NCBI RefSeq assembly: GCF_002224125.1
Contig: NZ_NCSM01000004.1
Coordinates: 302,130 to 366,129, forward strand
DNA length: 64,000 bases
Direction of reading: 5' to 3'
Source of the DNA: Streptomyces sp. NBS 14/10
GTDB taxonomy: Bacteria > Actinomycetota > Actinomycetes > Streptomycetales > Streptomycetaceae
The notes under the pieces are model-generated. The model had not been told where the DNA came from. It saw only the letters and a program-made list of their open reading frames with translations, and did not search any database. The first letter of the stretch is position 1, and the number at the start of each line of letters is the position of its first letter. The translations under genes were made by a program, and so were the position numbers. Positions 33,317-41,039 of this stretch are shown in pieces.

Positions 33317-34857
33317 CGGTCTTTCCTTTCGTGTTCGTGCTCGTCGTGCTTGTCGTACGTCTTGTGCGTATCGCGTTTGGTGAAGTCGCCGCGGTCCTTG
33401 GCGGCGTTCCAGAAATGGTGCATGGCGTAGCTCCGCCAGGGCCGCCAGCTCTCGGAGTCGACCGCCGCGGCGCCCGTCGCCCGCATTCCGGCCCGTACGG
33501 CCACATCCGCGGTCAGCAGCACGTCCGGGTCGCTCAACGCCCGCATACGGATGTAACCGGCCGTCCAGGGGCCGACGCCGCGCAGGCCCAGCAGCGCCTT
33601 TTCGGCATCGTCCCGGTCGGCGCCGAGGTCGAGCCGGACCGCGCCGTCGGCGAGCGCCGCGCTGACGGCGCGCACGGTGTCGCGGCGCGCGTCCGGCATT
33701 CCGAGCTCGCTCAGCGCCGCCCCGGCCAGTCGCTCCGCGCTCGGGAAGAGCCGGGTCAGCCCGCCGCTCGGCGTGCGCAGCGGCTCGCCGTACGCCGCCA
33801 GCAGCGCCTCGCCGAGCCTGCGGCCTGCGGCCACCGAGACCTGCTGGCCCAGCACCGCGCGGACCGCCAGCTCATGCGGATCGGCCGCGCCGGGCGCGCG
33901 CAGCCCCGGCCGCAGGGCGACCAGCGGGGCGAGCGCGGGGTCCGCGCCCAGCCGCTCGCCGACCGCGTACGGGTCGGCGTCCAGGTCGAACAGGCGGCGC
34001 ACCCGCTGGGTGGCGGTGGTCAGATCGCGCAGATCGCCCAGGTGCAGCCGGCACTCCAGCCAGCCGCCCACGCCGGGTGCCTCGCCGACCTCCGCGATCC
34101 CGGCGCCGTTCGGCAGCCGCAGGGCGCGCCGGTAGACGCGGGCGCCGCGCTCGCCGGTGATCTCCTCGACGCCCGCGAGGGCGCGGGCGCCCAGGTAGTC
34201 GAAGACCTCGGCGGAGGCGTACGGACCGCGGAAGGCGAGCCGCAGCGGTATCCCGGCCGCGCCGTCCTGGGAGCCGACCGGACCGAAGCGCGCGCCCTGC
34301 CCGGGGCGGGCGGCGCGCAGCTCGCTGGGCGTGGCGGCGTAGATCTCGCGGATGGTGTCGTTGAACTGCCGCACGCTGGCGAACCCGGCCGCGAAGGCGA
34401 TCTCGGCGGCCTGCATGGAGGTGGTCTGGAGCAGGATCCGCGCGGTGTGACCGCGCTGGGCCCGCGCGAGCGCGAGCGGGCCCGCGCCCAGCTCGGCGTT
34501 GAGCTGGCGCTGCACCTGCCGGGAGCTGTAGCCCAGCCGTCCGGCGAGCCCGGCCACTCCTTCGCGGTCGACGACGCCGTCGCCGATCAGCCGCATCGCC
34601 CGGCCGACCACATCGGCCCGGGTGTTCCACTCCGCGGACCCGGGCACCGCGTCCGGGCGGCAGCGACGGCAGGCCCGGAAGCCGGCGCCCTGGGCCGCGG
34701 CCGCGGTCGTGAAGAAGCGGACGTTCTTGCGCCTGGGTGTGTTCGCGGGGCAGCTCGGCCGGCAGTAGATGCCGGTCGTGGAGACGGCGAGGAAGAACTC
34801 GCCGTCGAACCGGGAGTCGCGGCTGCACACCGCCTCGTACTTGCTGTCGTCGGTCAT
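33313..34857 (-). CDS. ada: Ada-AlkA fusion: methylation-sensing activator and 3-methyladenine glycosylase
   Basis: Bifunctional adaptive-response protein (514 residues). Residues 1-75 are the Ada methylphosphotriester domain: zinc cysteines at 32, 36, 63 and 66 with exactly the spacing of E. coli Ada, so Cys32 is the expected methyl acceptor. Residues 80-185 form an AraC-type helix-turn-helix pair (VAGLAGRLGYSSRQVQRQLN, AAEIAFAAGFASVRQFN). Residues 200-490 are the AlkA glycosylase with the HhH motif LRGVGPWTAGYI and the downstream TADVAV Asp. The last 20 residues are unusually charged and His-rich (KRDTHKTYDKHDEHEHERKD). Methylation should turn it into an activator of its own operon. ATG 34857 is chosen over GTG 34860 since AGAGGGG then has better spacing; a leader ORF ends on it. 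Confidence 0.93.
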   Translation of the reverse strand: MTDDSKYEAVCSRDSRFDGEFFLAVSTTGIYCRPSCPANTPRRKNVRFFTTAAAAQGAGFRACRRCRPDAVPGSAEWNTRADVVGRAMRLIGDGVVDREGVAGLAGRLGYSSRQVQRQLNAELGAGPLALARAQRGHTARILLQTTSMQAAEIAFAAGFASVRQFNDTIREIYAATPSELRAARPGQGARFGPVGSQDGAAGIPLRLAFRGPYASAEVFDYLGARALAGVEEITGERGARVYRRALRLPNGAGIAEVGEAPGVGGWLECRLHLGDLRDLTTATQRVRRLFDLDADPYAVGERLGADPALAPLVALRPGLRAPGAADPHELAVRAVLGQQVSVAAGRRLGEALLAAYGEPLRTPSGGLTRLFPSAERLAGAALSELGMPDARRDTVRAVSAALADGAVRLDLGADRDDAEKALLGLRGVGPWTAGYIRMRALSDPDVLLTADVAVRAGMRATGAAAVDSESWRPWRSYAMHHFWNAAKDRGDFTKRDTHKTYDKHDEHEHERKDR

Positions 34858-34910
34858 CACCCCTCTACTGTGCGGCAGGGAGCGGTGGGGTGCTGGCGGG
34901 AATCGGACAT
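34857..34910 (-). CDS. 17-codon leader ORF translationally coupled to ada
   Basis: Short open frame MSDSRQHPTAPCRTVEG directly upstream of the Ada-AlkA gene. Its TGA shares a base with the ATG of ada (TGATG), the standard layout for translational coupling in this window. GGTGAGAG lies just before its ATG 34910. No homology can be judged at this size. It may be a coupling or regulatory leader, or chance. The coupling geometry is what makes it worth listing. Confidence 0.45.
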   Translation of the reverse strand: MSDSRQHPTAPCRTVEG

Positions 34911-34965
34911 GGCTCTCACCGCGGGTGGCTGCCGGCAGCCGGCGTCGGGGCGAGGCAGCGCAGTC

Positions 34966-35961
34966 TCAGCCGACCGGCGCGAGCCCGGCCGTCGGCCGGT
35001 AGGCGTAGCAGCGCCGCAGCCAGCGGGCCCGGTCCTCGGGGAGCGGCTGGAACGGCACCCGGCGGTGCAGCACGCGGCGGTTGTCGAAGATGTGGAACCC
35101 GCCCTCCTCGACCAGCACCGGAGTCCCCGGCAGGGCGGCAGCGTGGTGCTCGAGGTTCGCCAGCGCCTCGTGCGCGTGGTCGGTGAGGCCGGTGAGCCTG
35201 CCGGGGCCGTAGCGCAGCGCGGGGTTGCCGTCCGGGAGGGTCCAGAGCATGGGGACACCGCTGCGGCTCAGCGGCCTGCCGTCGTCGTCGGTGGTGTACG
35301 ACTCGGGCGCGGTCACCGTGAAGTCGGGGCGCCGCAGCGCCTCGGCCGTCCGGGCCGGCAGCGCCTCGAGGAGGGTGTCGACGGGCAGCAGATCCGTGGG
35401 CACCTGCTCGTCGTTGCGCATGCCGATGAAGGACAGGTAGTGGGGGATGGCCTTGGCGGGGTGCGCGTCCGGCCGGTGGTCGAGTACCGAGTCGTCGGTG
35501 TGCCAGTCCAGCGGCTGTGCGTAGCCCCAGGAGGTGAGGGTGCGGGCCGATGCCGTGCGCGGCGCCACGTTTCTGATCAGCCGGCCGTCGTTCTCCCACG
35601 GGTAGGCGATCGGTGTGAGCCCGAGCAGGCGCAGGATGCCGAAGTGCACCAGGTTGGGCGTCCTCAGGAGCGATTCGTCGCAGAAGCCCTCCCGGGGTGT
35701 GGGCACGGGTTCGTGCGGGCCGGGCAGATTGGCCAGGGTGAGCCATGCGGTGGGGGAGTGCCGCCACTGCGCGAGCGCGTCCAGGATCTGCGCGGGCAGA
35801 TGGTTGCGCAGCTGCTTGGCGCCGTACCCCAGATACAGGTCGACGCCGGTGTCGGGCACGGCGTCGCCGAGTTCGGTGACCGCGTCCAGGGCGGCCCCCG
35901 CCGCGGACTTGGACGAGTCCGGGATGTGCAGGATGTGGCTACGGCTACGGCTCTTGGTCAT
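34966..35961 (-). CDS. TauD/clavaminate-synthase-like 2-oxoglutarate oxygenase
   Basis: Non-heme Fe(II)/2-oxoglutarate dioxygenase (331 residues) of the TauD/TfdA superfamily, resembling clavaminate synthase and the asparagine/arginine hydroxylases of antibiotic pathways. Iron ligands are His154 and Asp156 (LDWHTDDSVLDH) and His299 (RRVLHRRVPF); the 2-oxoglutarate-binding arginine is in RARWLRRCYAYR. No nonribosomal peptide synthetase genes are visible here, so it is an orphan tailoring or catabolic hydroxylase. ATG 35961 follows TAGGGT by seven bases, suggesting a leaderless mRNA. It lies next to the wrecked AfsR-type regulator, a hint that a larger biosynthetic locus may once have existed here. 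Confidence 0.85.
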   Translation of the reverse strand: MTKSRSRSHILHIPDSSKSAAGAALDAVTELGDAVPDTGVDLYLGYGAKQLRNHLPAQILDALAQWRHSPTAWLTLANLPGPHEPVPTPREGFCDESLLRTPNLVHFGILRLLGLTPIAYPWENDGRLIRNVAPRTASARTLTSWGYAQPLDWHTDDSVLDHRPDAHPAKAIPHYLSFIGMRNDEQVPTDLLPVDTLLEALPARTAEALRRPDFTVTAPESYTTDDDGRPLSRSGVPMLWTLPDGNPALRYGPGRLTGLTDHAHEALANLEHHAAALPGTPVLVEEGGFHIFDNRRVLHRRVPFQPLPEDRARWLRRCYAYRPTAGLAPVG

Positions 35962-35968
35962 GATCTTG

Positions 35969-35998
35969 ACCCTACGAACACCTCGCTCTCACGTTCGT
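35969..35998 (-). promoter_or_regulatory. -10 box and inverted repeat before the TauD-like gene
   Basis: TAGGGT (35974-35969, minus strand) lies seven bases before ATG 35961. ACGAAC-N13-GTTCGT (35974-35979 and 35993-35998) fills the space between -10 and -35, a likely regulator site. No good -35 hexamer is seen, which fits an activator-dependent promoter. Confidence 0.45.
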
Positions 35999-36194
35999 CG
36001 TATGTGGAAGATTTGAGCGGATTCTGAGGATGCCGCTCCCCATGGCCGCCGGAGCTTCCCCACGGCCGTCGATCCCTGCCCACGGCCGTTCGGGCGCGGC
36101 GGGGCGGGCGATGTCAGCCCTGTGAACTAACGTGAATCACGGGCGGCTTGCGGGGGGCGGCTCATATGTCACCGGGTCTGCGAGCATAGGGGGA

Positions 36195-36550
36195 ATGGTG
36201 AACGCGGCTGCTGGGGCAGGGGCGCGCTCGGCGCCGGACGGGGCGGTGCGGGTGCGCATTCTGGGCCCGGTCTCCCTGGAGGCAGACGGGCGCAGGATCG
36301 GGCTCGGCCCGCAACAGCGCGTGCTGCTGGCCGCGTTGGTGCTGGCGGGCGGACAGGCCGCGCGTCACGGGTGAGATCGACGAACCGCGTCGCGCTGAAC
36401 GTCGCGGGGGAGCAGCGCTTGGCGGTGGAGGGTGCCTTCGACCTGCCGTACGCCGTGCTGCCCGCCGCCGAGCACAGGCTGTTCCGTCTGCTGAGCCTGG
36501 TGCCCGGCCCGGATGTGCCCGCCGCGGCCGCCGACGCGCTCATCGGTCTG
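36195..36550 (+). pseudogene. remnant of an AfsR/SARP-type regulator
   Basis: Two disconnected pieces of one regulator. 36195-36374 encodes an N-terminus (ATG 36195 after GGGGGA) with VRVRILGPVSLEADGRRIGL and PQQRVLLAALVLAGGQ, the start of the SARP DNA-binding/BTAD region, ending at a stop. In another frame, 36374-36550 encodes RVALNVAGEQRLAVEG then DLPYAVLPAAEHRLFRLLSLVPGPD, which matches the segment after the NB-ARC ATPase of AfsR-like proteins. Several hundred residues between them, including the whole ATPase, are gone, and the rest is cut off by IS sequence at about 36546-36552. The gene cannot make a working regulator. Confidence 0.75.
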
Positions 36551-36818
36551 GCGCAGGCGCCGGGAGCTGACGCGCTTGAGCGAGTTGACCGGCTTCGAGA
36601 GCGGGGCCTTCGGTGGGAAGTTTACGAGCAGGTGGACATGGTTGGCCTCGCCATTGAACTCCACCAGCTTGGTCTTGAAGTCCGTGCATACGCTGTTCTC
36701 CTCCACGCGTCGGTGAACACTTTGTGCCGGTACTTCGATGAAAACCAAGTGCGCATGCAAGAGAAACCCGCAATGTCTGCCAGTTCTGATCGAGCCATCT
36801 TCCGCCATAAAACAACCA
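36550..36818 (-). pseudogene. tnpA: tnpA (Y1 HUH transposase) fragment
   Basis: Remains of the IS200-type single-strand transposase. From ATG 36818 the reading gives RTGRHC, HAHLVF, then shifts frame for KYRHKVFTDA and returns for VCTDF, LVEFNGEANHVHLLVNFPPK and VNSLKRVSSRRLRQ. The HUH pair (HVH) is present, but at least two frameshifts lie in the N-terminal part. The C-terminus with the catalytic tyrosine is missing at the AfsR junction. Non-functional. Confidence 0.75.
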
Positions 36819-36823
36819 GTACG

Positions 36824-38128
36824 GTGATCGGCGTGAAACTCAGGTACAACGTCAGGGTGTACCCGAGCGCTTCTCAGCGTGGGAATCTGGCGCGGGCGTT
36901 CGGGTCCGCCCGCGTCGTATGGAACGACGCCCTGCGCGTCCGGCGCGATGCCTACGCGAGGGGTCTGCCGCGCCTGACGGCGACCAAGCTGTCGAAGCAG
37001 GTCGTCACCGAGGCCAAGAAGACCCCTGAGCGGGCTTGGCTCGGCGAGGTGTCCGTGGTGGTGCTTCAGCAGTCCCTGCGCGACCTGGAAGCCGCGTACA
37101 GCAACTTCTTCGCCTCGAAGAACGGCACCCGGCGAGGCCCGGCTATGGGCCCGCCGAGGATGAAGAAGAAGACTGCCCGGCAGGCGATCCGGTTCACCGC
37201 GAACGCCCGCTGGTCGATCACCGATGGTGGAAAGCTGCGGCTGCCGAAGATCGGCGACATCCAGGTGCGCTGGTCCCGCGAGCTGCCCTGCGAACCCTCC
37301 AGCGTGACAATCGTCAAGGACCCGTCCGGCAGGTATTTTGCCAGCTTCGTGATCGAGGTGGAGGACAAACCCTGGCTCGGGCTGGATGTGGAGGAGACGG
37401 ATACCGGGATCGATCTGGGCCTGTCCTCCTACGCCGTGCTGCGCGGCCGGAAGATCGCCTCCCCGAAGTTCTTCCGCCGACAGGAACGCAAACTCAGGCG
37501 GGCCCAGCGTGGTCTGTCCCGCAAACAGAAGGGATCGAACAACCGGCGCAAGGCCAGGCGGGCCGTCGCCAGGATCCATGCCCGCATCGCCGACCAGCGG
37601 CGGGACTTCATCGAGAAGGAGACCACCCGCATCGTCCGCGAGAGCCAAGCGGTCTATGTGGAGGATCTGAACGTGAAGGGCATGGCCACCCGGCGCGGCA
37701 GGCTCGGCAAGAGCGTCCACGACCAGTCCCTCGGCATCTTCGTCCGCACTCTCAAAGCTAAGTGCAAGCGGTACGGGCGGACCTTCGTCGCGATCGACCA
37801 GTGGTTCCCCTCTACCCAGCTGTGCTGCACCCCGGCGTGTGGGCGCCTCACTGGCCCCAAGGGTCGCGAGCAGCTCCATATCCGCGCCTGGACCTGTACG
37901 GGGTGCGGCACCCGGCACGACCGGGACGAGAACGCCGAGGTCAACATACGCGCCGCTGGACGGAAACGCGCCGCTGAAATGCGGCGCGAGGCGGAGCGTC
38001 AAAACGCCTGTGGAGAGCACGTCAGACCCCGCACGCCGGGGCAGCGCTCGTCGAAGCAGGAACCCACCCGAAGCCCCACCGCCGCAGGCGGCGGGGCAGG
38101 CGGGAATCACCCACGCTCACGTGGGTGA
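36824..38128 (+). CDS. tnpB: TnpB RNA-guided nuclease (IS605 orfB)
   Basis: TnpB, the transposon-encoded RNA-guided endonuclease ancestral to Cas12 (434 residues). The RuvC residues are all present: Asp197 in TGIDLGLS, Glu280 in YVEDLNVKGM and Asp368 in HDRDENAEVNI. A zinc ribbon is formed by CCTPACG and CTGCG. The N-terminal KLRYNVRVYPSASQ and RVVWNDAL are standard. The start is GTG 36824 or GTG 36833; longer upstream extensions are read-through into the AfsR remnant. In the family the guide RNA comes from the 3' end of tnpB through the right end. Here the partner tnpA and the left end are lost, so TnpB would be an orphan with an intact catalytic core. Confidence 0.88.
   Translation: MIGVKLRYNVRVYPSASQRGNLARAFGSARVVWNDALRVRRDAYARGLPRLTATKLSKQVVTEAKKTPERAWLGEVSVVVLQQSLRDLEAAYSNFFASKNGTRRGPAMGPPRMKKKTARQAIRFTANARWSITDGGKLRLPKIGDIQVRWSRELPCEPSSVTIVKDPSGRYFASFVIEVEDKPWLGLDVEETDTGIDLGLSSYAVLRGRKIASPKFFRRQERKLRRAQRGLSRKQKGSNNRRKARRAVARIHARIADQRRDFIEKETTRIVRESQAVYVEDLNVKGMATRRGRLGKSVHDQSLGIFVRTLKAKCKRYGRTFVAIDQWFPSTQLCCTPACGRLTGPKGREQLHIRAWTCTGCGTRHDRDENAEVNIRAAGRKRAAEMRREAERQNACGEHVRPRTPGQRSSKQEPTRSPTAAGGGAGGNHPRSRG
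38108..38127. repeat. right-end hairpin of the IS element
   Basis: Perfect 8-bp stem CACCCACG (38108-38115) / CGTGGGTG (38120-38127) with loop CTCA. It overlaps the tnpB stop codon (38126-38128) and is followed by GTCAA (38133-38137), matching right-end structures recognised by TnpA and the scaffold end of the TnpB guide RNA. Confidence 0.65.
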
Positions 38129-38224
38129 GGACGTCAAAAACAGCACATCACCCTCCGCGGGCCCCGCACCATGGTCATCTCGCCTGGCCGGGACCACGCC
38201 CCGTGAGGGGAGCGGCTGATCGTC

Positions 38225-38278
38225 ATCCGTGACCGCTCGTGATCCGTGACCGCTCGTAATCCATGGGCGTGCACCCAT
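38225..38278. repeat. 17-bp tandem repeat and inverted repeat before gudD
   Basis: ATCCGTGACCGCTCGT occurs at 38225-38240 and 38242-38257. ATGGG-N6-CCCAT lies at 38263-38278, about 100 bases upstream of the glucarate dehydratase ATG. The palindrome could be a sugar-acid regulator site. The gap holds no gene. Confidence 0.4.
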
Positions 38279-38377
38279 TGACCCATCGCGTTCACGAGCC
38301 TAGCCTCCATCTTCATATGTAGATGTCGTGCGCATGCGTGAAGCTATGAAGCTACTTCGGAGGCAAGGAACCCGTCC

Positions 38378-39706
38378 ATGAGCCAGCCAACCGTCACCGC
38401 CTTCTCCGTCTACCCGGTCGCCGGCCGGGACTGCATGGAGCTCAACCTCTCCGGGGCGCACGGCCCCTACTTCACCCGCAACGTGGTCGTCCTCGAGGAC
38501 TCCGAAGGACGCACGGGGCTGGGCGAGGTACCGGGCGGCGAGAAGATCACACAGACGCTGCGGGACGCCGCCTCCCTCGTCGTCGGCGCGCCCGTGGGCG
38601 ACTACAAGCGCGTGCTGCGCGAGATCGGGGCCAGGTTCGCCGACCGCGACTCCGGAGGGCGGGGGCTGCAGACCTTCGATCTGCGCACCACCGTCCACGC
38701 CGTCACCGCGGTTGAGTCGGCGCTGCTCGACCTGCTGGGACAGCACCTCGACGTCCCCGTCGCGGCGCTCCTGGGCGACGGACAGCAGCGTGACTCCGTC
38801 CGGGTCCTCGGCTATCTGTTCTACGTCGGCGACCCCGGCCGCACCGACCTGGAGTACGTCCGCGAGCCGGACGCCGACGAGGAGTGGTACCGCATCCGGC
38901 ACGAGGAGGCGCTGACCCCCGAGGCGATCGTCCGGCAGGCCGAGGCGACCTACGACCTGTACGGCTTCCGCGACTTCAAGCTCAAGGGCGGCGTTCTGGA
39001 GGGCCACGAGGAGGTCAAGGCCATCCGGGCGCTCAAGGAGCGCTTCCCCGAGGCCCGGATCACCCTCGACCCCAACGGCGCCTGGTCACTGCGCGAGGCC
39101 ATCGAGCTGTGCCGGCCCCTGCTGGGCACCCTTGCCTACGCCGAGGACCCGTGCGGAGCCGAGGGGGGCTACTCGGGCCGCGAGATCCTGGCGGAGTTCC
39201 GCCGCGCCACTGGCCTCCCCACGGCGACCAACATGATCGCCACCGACTGGCGGCAGATGACCCACACCCTGGCCCTGCAGTCCGTGTCCATCCCGCTGGC
39301 CGATCCGCACTTCTGGACCATGCAGGGCTCGGTACGGGTCGCCCAGCTGTGCCATGAGATGGGGCTGACATGGGGCTGCCACTCGAACAACCACTTCGAC
39401 ATCTCGCTGGCGATGGTGGCCCACTGCGGCGCCGCCGCGCCGGGTGAGTACAACGCCCTGGACACGCACTGGATCTGGCAGGAAGGGCTGGAACGGCTCA
39501 CCGTCGAGCCGCCCCGGATCGCCGACGGCCGGGTCGCCATCTCCGACCTCCCGGGTCTCGGTATCCGGCTCGACATGGACCGGCTCCTCGCCGCCCACGA
39601 GCTCTACCGGGAGAAGGCGCTCGGGGCCCGGGACGACGCGGCCGCGATGCGGTACCTCGTCCCGGACTGGACGTTCGACAACAAGCGCCCCTGCCTCGTG
39701 CGCTAG
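38378..39706 (+). CDS. gudD: glucarate dehydratase
   Basis: Enolase-superfamily enzyme (442 residues, close to the usual 446) that dehydrates D-glucarate or L-idarate to 5-keto-4-deoxyglucarate. Catalytic features: KxK base in FRDFKLKGG, metal ligands in TLDPNGAW and YAEDPC, a further segment ATNMIATDW, and the His of [13 protein letters not shown]. Both GGAGG and AAGGA precede ATG 38378. The next enzymes of glucarate catabolism are not nearby, so it stands alone between the IS element and a small acetyltransferase. Confidence 0.95.
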   Translation: MSQPTVTAFSVYPVAGRDCMELNLSGAHGPYFTRNVVVLEDSEGRTGLGEVPGGEKITQTLRDAASLVVGAPVGDYKRVLREIGARFADRDSGGRGLQTFDLRTTVHAVTAVESALLDLLGQHLDVPVAALLGDGQQRDSVRVLGYLFYVGDPGRTDLEYVREPDADEEWYRIRHEEALTPEAIVRQAEATYDLYGFRDFKLKGGVLEGHEEVKAIRALKERFPEARITLDPNGAWSLREAIELCRPLLGTLAYAEDPCGAEGGYSGREILAEFRRATGLPTATNMIATDWRQMTHTLALQSVSIPLADPHFWTMQGSVRVAQLCHEMGLTWGCHSNNHFDISLAMVAHCGAAAPGEYNALDTHWIWQEGLERLTVEPPRIADGRVAISDLPGLGIRLDMDRLLAAHELYREKALGARDDAAAMRYLVPDWTFDNKRPCLVR

Positions 39707-39749
39707 CCCCCTCACGCGCACCGGCCGCCCTCGGCCTTACGGTGAGAAT

Positions 39750-39773
39750 CGGACCGTGCCTGTGTACGGTCCG
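39750..39773. promoter_or_regulatory. 24-base perfect inverted repeat upstream of a GNAT-like gene
   Basis: CGGACCGT-N8-ACGGTCCG lies 44 bases after gudD and 24 bases before the next start codon. It could serve as the gudD terminator or as an operator for the acetyltransferase; sequence alone does not decide. Confidence 0.5.
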
Positions 39774-39797
39774 AGCACCGGTATCGCAGGAGGAACA

Positions 39798-40109
39798 GTG
39801 GAACCACGCGTCACGGACAATCCGGAGCAGTCGCGCTTCGAGATCTTCGACGGCGAGAGCGGGGAGCTCGCGGGCTTCGCGGCGTATGAGCGCTCCGACG
39901 ACCGGATCGCGTTCACCCACACCGAGATCGACTCCCGCTTCGAGGGCAGGGGCCTCGGCGGGCGGCTGGTGGGCGCGGCGCTCGACTCGGCGCGGGAGCG
40001 GGGCCTCGCGGTGCTGCCGTACTGCACCTTCGTACGAGGCTGGATCGAAAAGCACCCCGAGTACATCGTCCTGGTGCCCGAGGACCGGCGCCCGCGCTTC
40101 CACCTCTGA
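39798..40109 (+). CDS. YidJ/YjdJ-type small GNAT acetyltransferase
   Basis: Short N-acetyltransferase of the N-acetylglutamate-like / YjdJ class (103 residues, normal for the group). It contains RFEIFDGESGELAGFAAY, FTHTEIDSRFEGRGLGGRLVGAALDSARERGL with the acetyl-CoA loop, and a closing YCTFVRGWIEKHPEYIVLVPED. GTG 39798 has a perfect AGGAGG at 39788-39793, which fixes the start. The substrate is unknown. It converges on the pentose-phosphate operon. Confidence 0.9.
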   Translation: MEPRVTDNPEQSRFEIFDGESGELAGFAAYERSDDRIAFTHTEIDSRFEGRGLGGRLVGAALDSARERGLAVLPYCTFVRGWIEKHPEYIVLVPEDRRPRFHL

Positions 40110-40114
40110 GCTGA

Positions 40115-40147
40115 GGTCCCGGCCCACCATGGCGGCGGACCGGGACC
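40115..40147. terminator. bidirectional terminator between GNAT and gnd
   Basis: 8-bp perfect stem GGTCCCGG (40115-40122) / CCGGGACC (40140-40147) in the convergent gap; an outer CTGAG/CTCAG pair extends it. Well placed to end both transcripts. Confidence 0.6.
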
Positions 40148-40156
40148 GGGACGGGC

Positions 40157-41038
40157 TCAGCCCTCACTGGCCTCGACCGCGTGGCCGCCGAACTGGTTGC
40201 GCAGTGCGGCGATCATCTTCATCTGCGGGGAGTCGTCCTGGCGGGACGCGAACCGGGCGAAGAGCGAGGCCGTGATGGCGGGCAGCGGCACGGCGTTGTC
40301 GATGGCCGCTTCGACGGTCCAGCGGCCCTCGCCGGAGTCCTCCGCGTAGCCCCGCAGCTTCTCCAGGTGCTCGTCGTCGTCCAGGGCGTTGACCGCGAGG
40401 TCCAGCAGCCAGGAGCGGATGACGGTGCCCTCGCGCCAGGAGCGGAAGACCTCGCGGACGTCGGTGACCGAGTCCACGGCCTCCAGCAGCTCCCAGCCCT
40501 CGGCGTAGGCCTGCATCATGGCGTACTCGATGCCGTTGTGGACCATCTTGGCGAAGTGTCCGGCGCCGACCTTCCCGGCGTGTACGTAGCCGAAGTCGCC
40601 CTCCGGCTTGAGCGCGTCGAAGACGGGCTTGACGACGGCGATGTGCTCGGGGTCGCCGCCCACCATCAGGGCGTAGCCGTTCTGAAGACCCCACACGCCG
40701 CCGGAGACGCCCGCGTCGACGAAGCCTATGCCGCGCGCGGCCAGCTCTTCCGCGTGCTTCTCGTCGTCGGTCCAGCGGGAGTTGCCGCCGTCGACCACGA
40801 TGTCGCCCGGGGAGAGCAGGCCGGCCAGTTCGTCGATGACGGCCTGGGTGGGGCCGCCGGCGGGGACCATGACCCACACCACGCGCGGCCCGTCGAGCGC
40901 GCCGACGAGCTCGGCGAGGCCGGCGACGTCGGAGAGGCCGGGGTCGCGGTCATAGCCGATGACGGTGTGGCCCGCGCGGCGGATGCGCTCGCGCATATTG
41001 CCGCCCATCTTGCCCAGGCCGATGAGTCCAAGCTGCAT
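40157..41038 (-). CDS. gnd: 6-phosphogluconate dehydrogenase (short, GntZ/YqeC type)
   Basis: Decarboxylating 6-phosphogluconate dehydrogenase (293 residues), producing ribulose-5-phosphate, CO2 and reduced nicotinamide. MQLGLIGLGKMGGNM is the dinucleotide-binding start; VVDGGNSRW and the catalytic-lysine region GKVGAGHFAKMVHNGIEYAMMQ are clear. The short length marks the ~300-residue class, often NAD-preferring. The gene starts one base after the pgi stop and is the last of the tal-zwf-opcA-pgi-gnd operon. Confidence 0.95.
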   Translation of the reverse strand: MQLGLIGLGKMGGNMRERIRRAGHTVIGYDRDPGLSDVAGLAELVGALDGPRVVWVMVPAGGPTQAVIDELAGLLSPGDIVVDGGNSRWTDDEKHAEELAARGIGFVDAGVSGGVWGLQNGYALMVGGDPEHIAVVKPVFDALKPEGDFGYVHAGKVGAGHFAKMVHNGIEYAMMQAYAEGWELLEAVDSVTDVREVFRSWREGTVIRSWLLDLAVNALDDDEHLEKLRGYAEDSGEGRWTVEAAIDNAVPLPAITASLFARFASRQDDSPQMKMIAALRNQFGGHAVEASEG

Positions 41039-41039
41039 C

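Larger units (their letters stand above)
36550..38138. mobile_element. truncated IS200/IS605-family element
   Basis: Element with divergent tnpA (minus, broken) and tnpB (plus, intact). The right end is marked by a hairpin (38108-38127) over the tnpB stop and then GTCAA (38133-38137), a usual right-end layout of the family. No left-end hairpin is present: the sequence passes straight from AfsR-like coding into the 3' part of tnpA. Without the left end and TnpA the copy should be immobile by itself. Borders are inferred from where protein similarity stops. Confidence 0.7.

Noticed and set aside
32482..36027. A rightward open frame of more than 1100 codons
   Set aside because: It runs antisense through alkB, ogt, Ada-AlkA and the TauD-like gene, all of which have clear family motifs. 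Its composition is the low-complexity Arg/Gly/Ala pattern of high-GC shadow frames.
36371..36823. Fusion of AfsR-like sequence to TnpB as one protein
   Set aside because: The frame happens to be open across the junction, but it passes through antisense tnpA sequence. TnpB has its own starts at 36824/36833.
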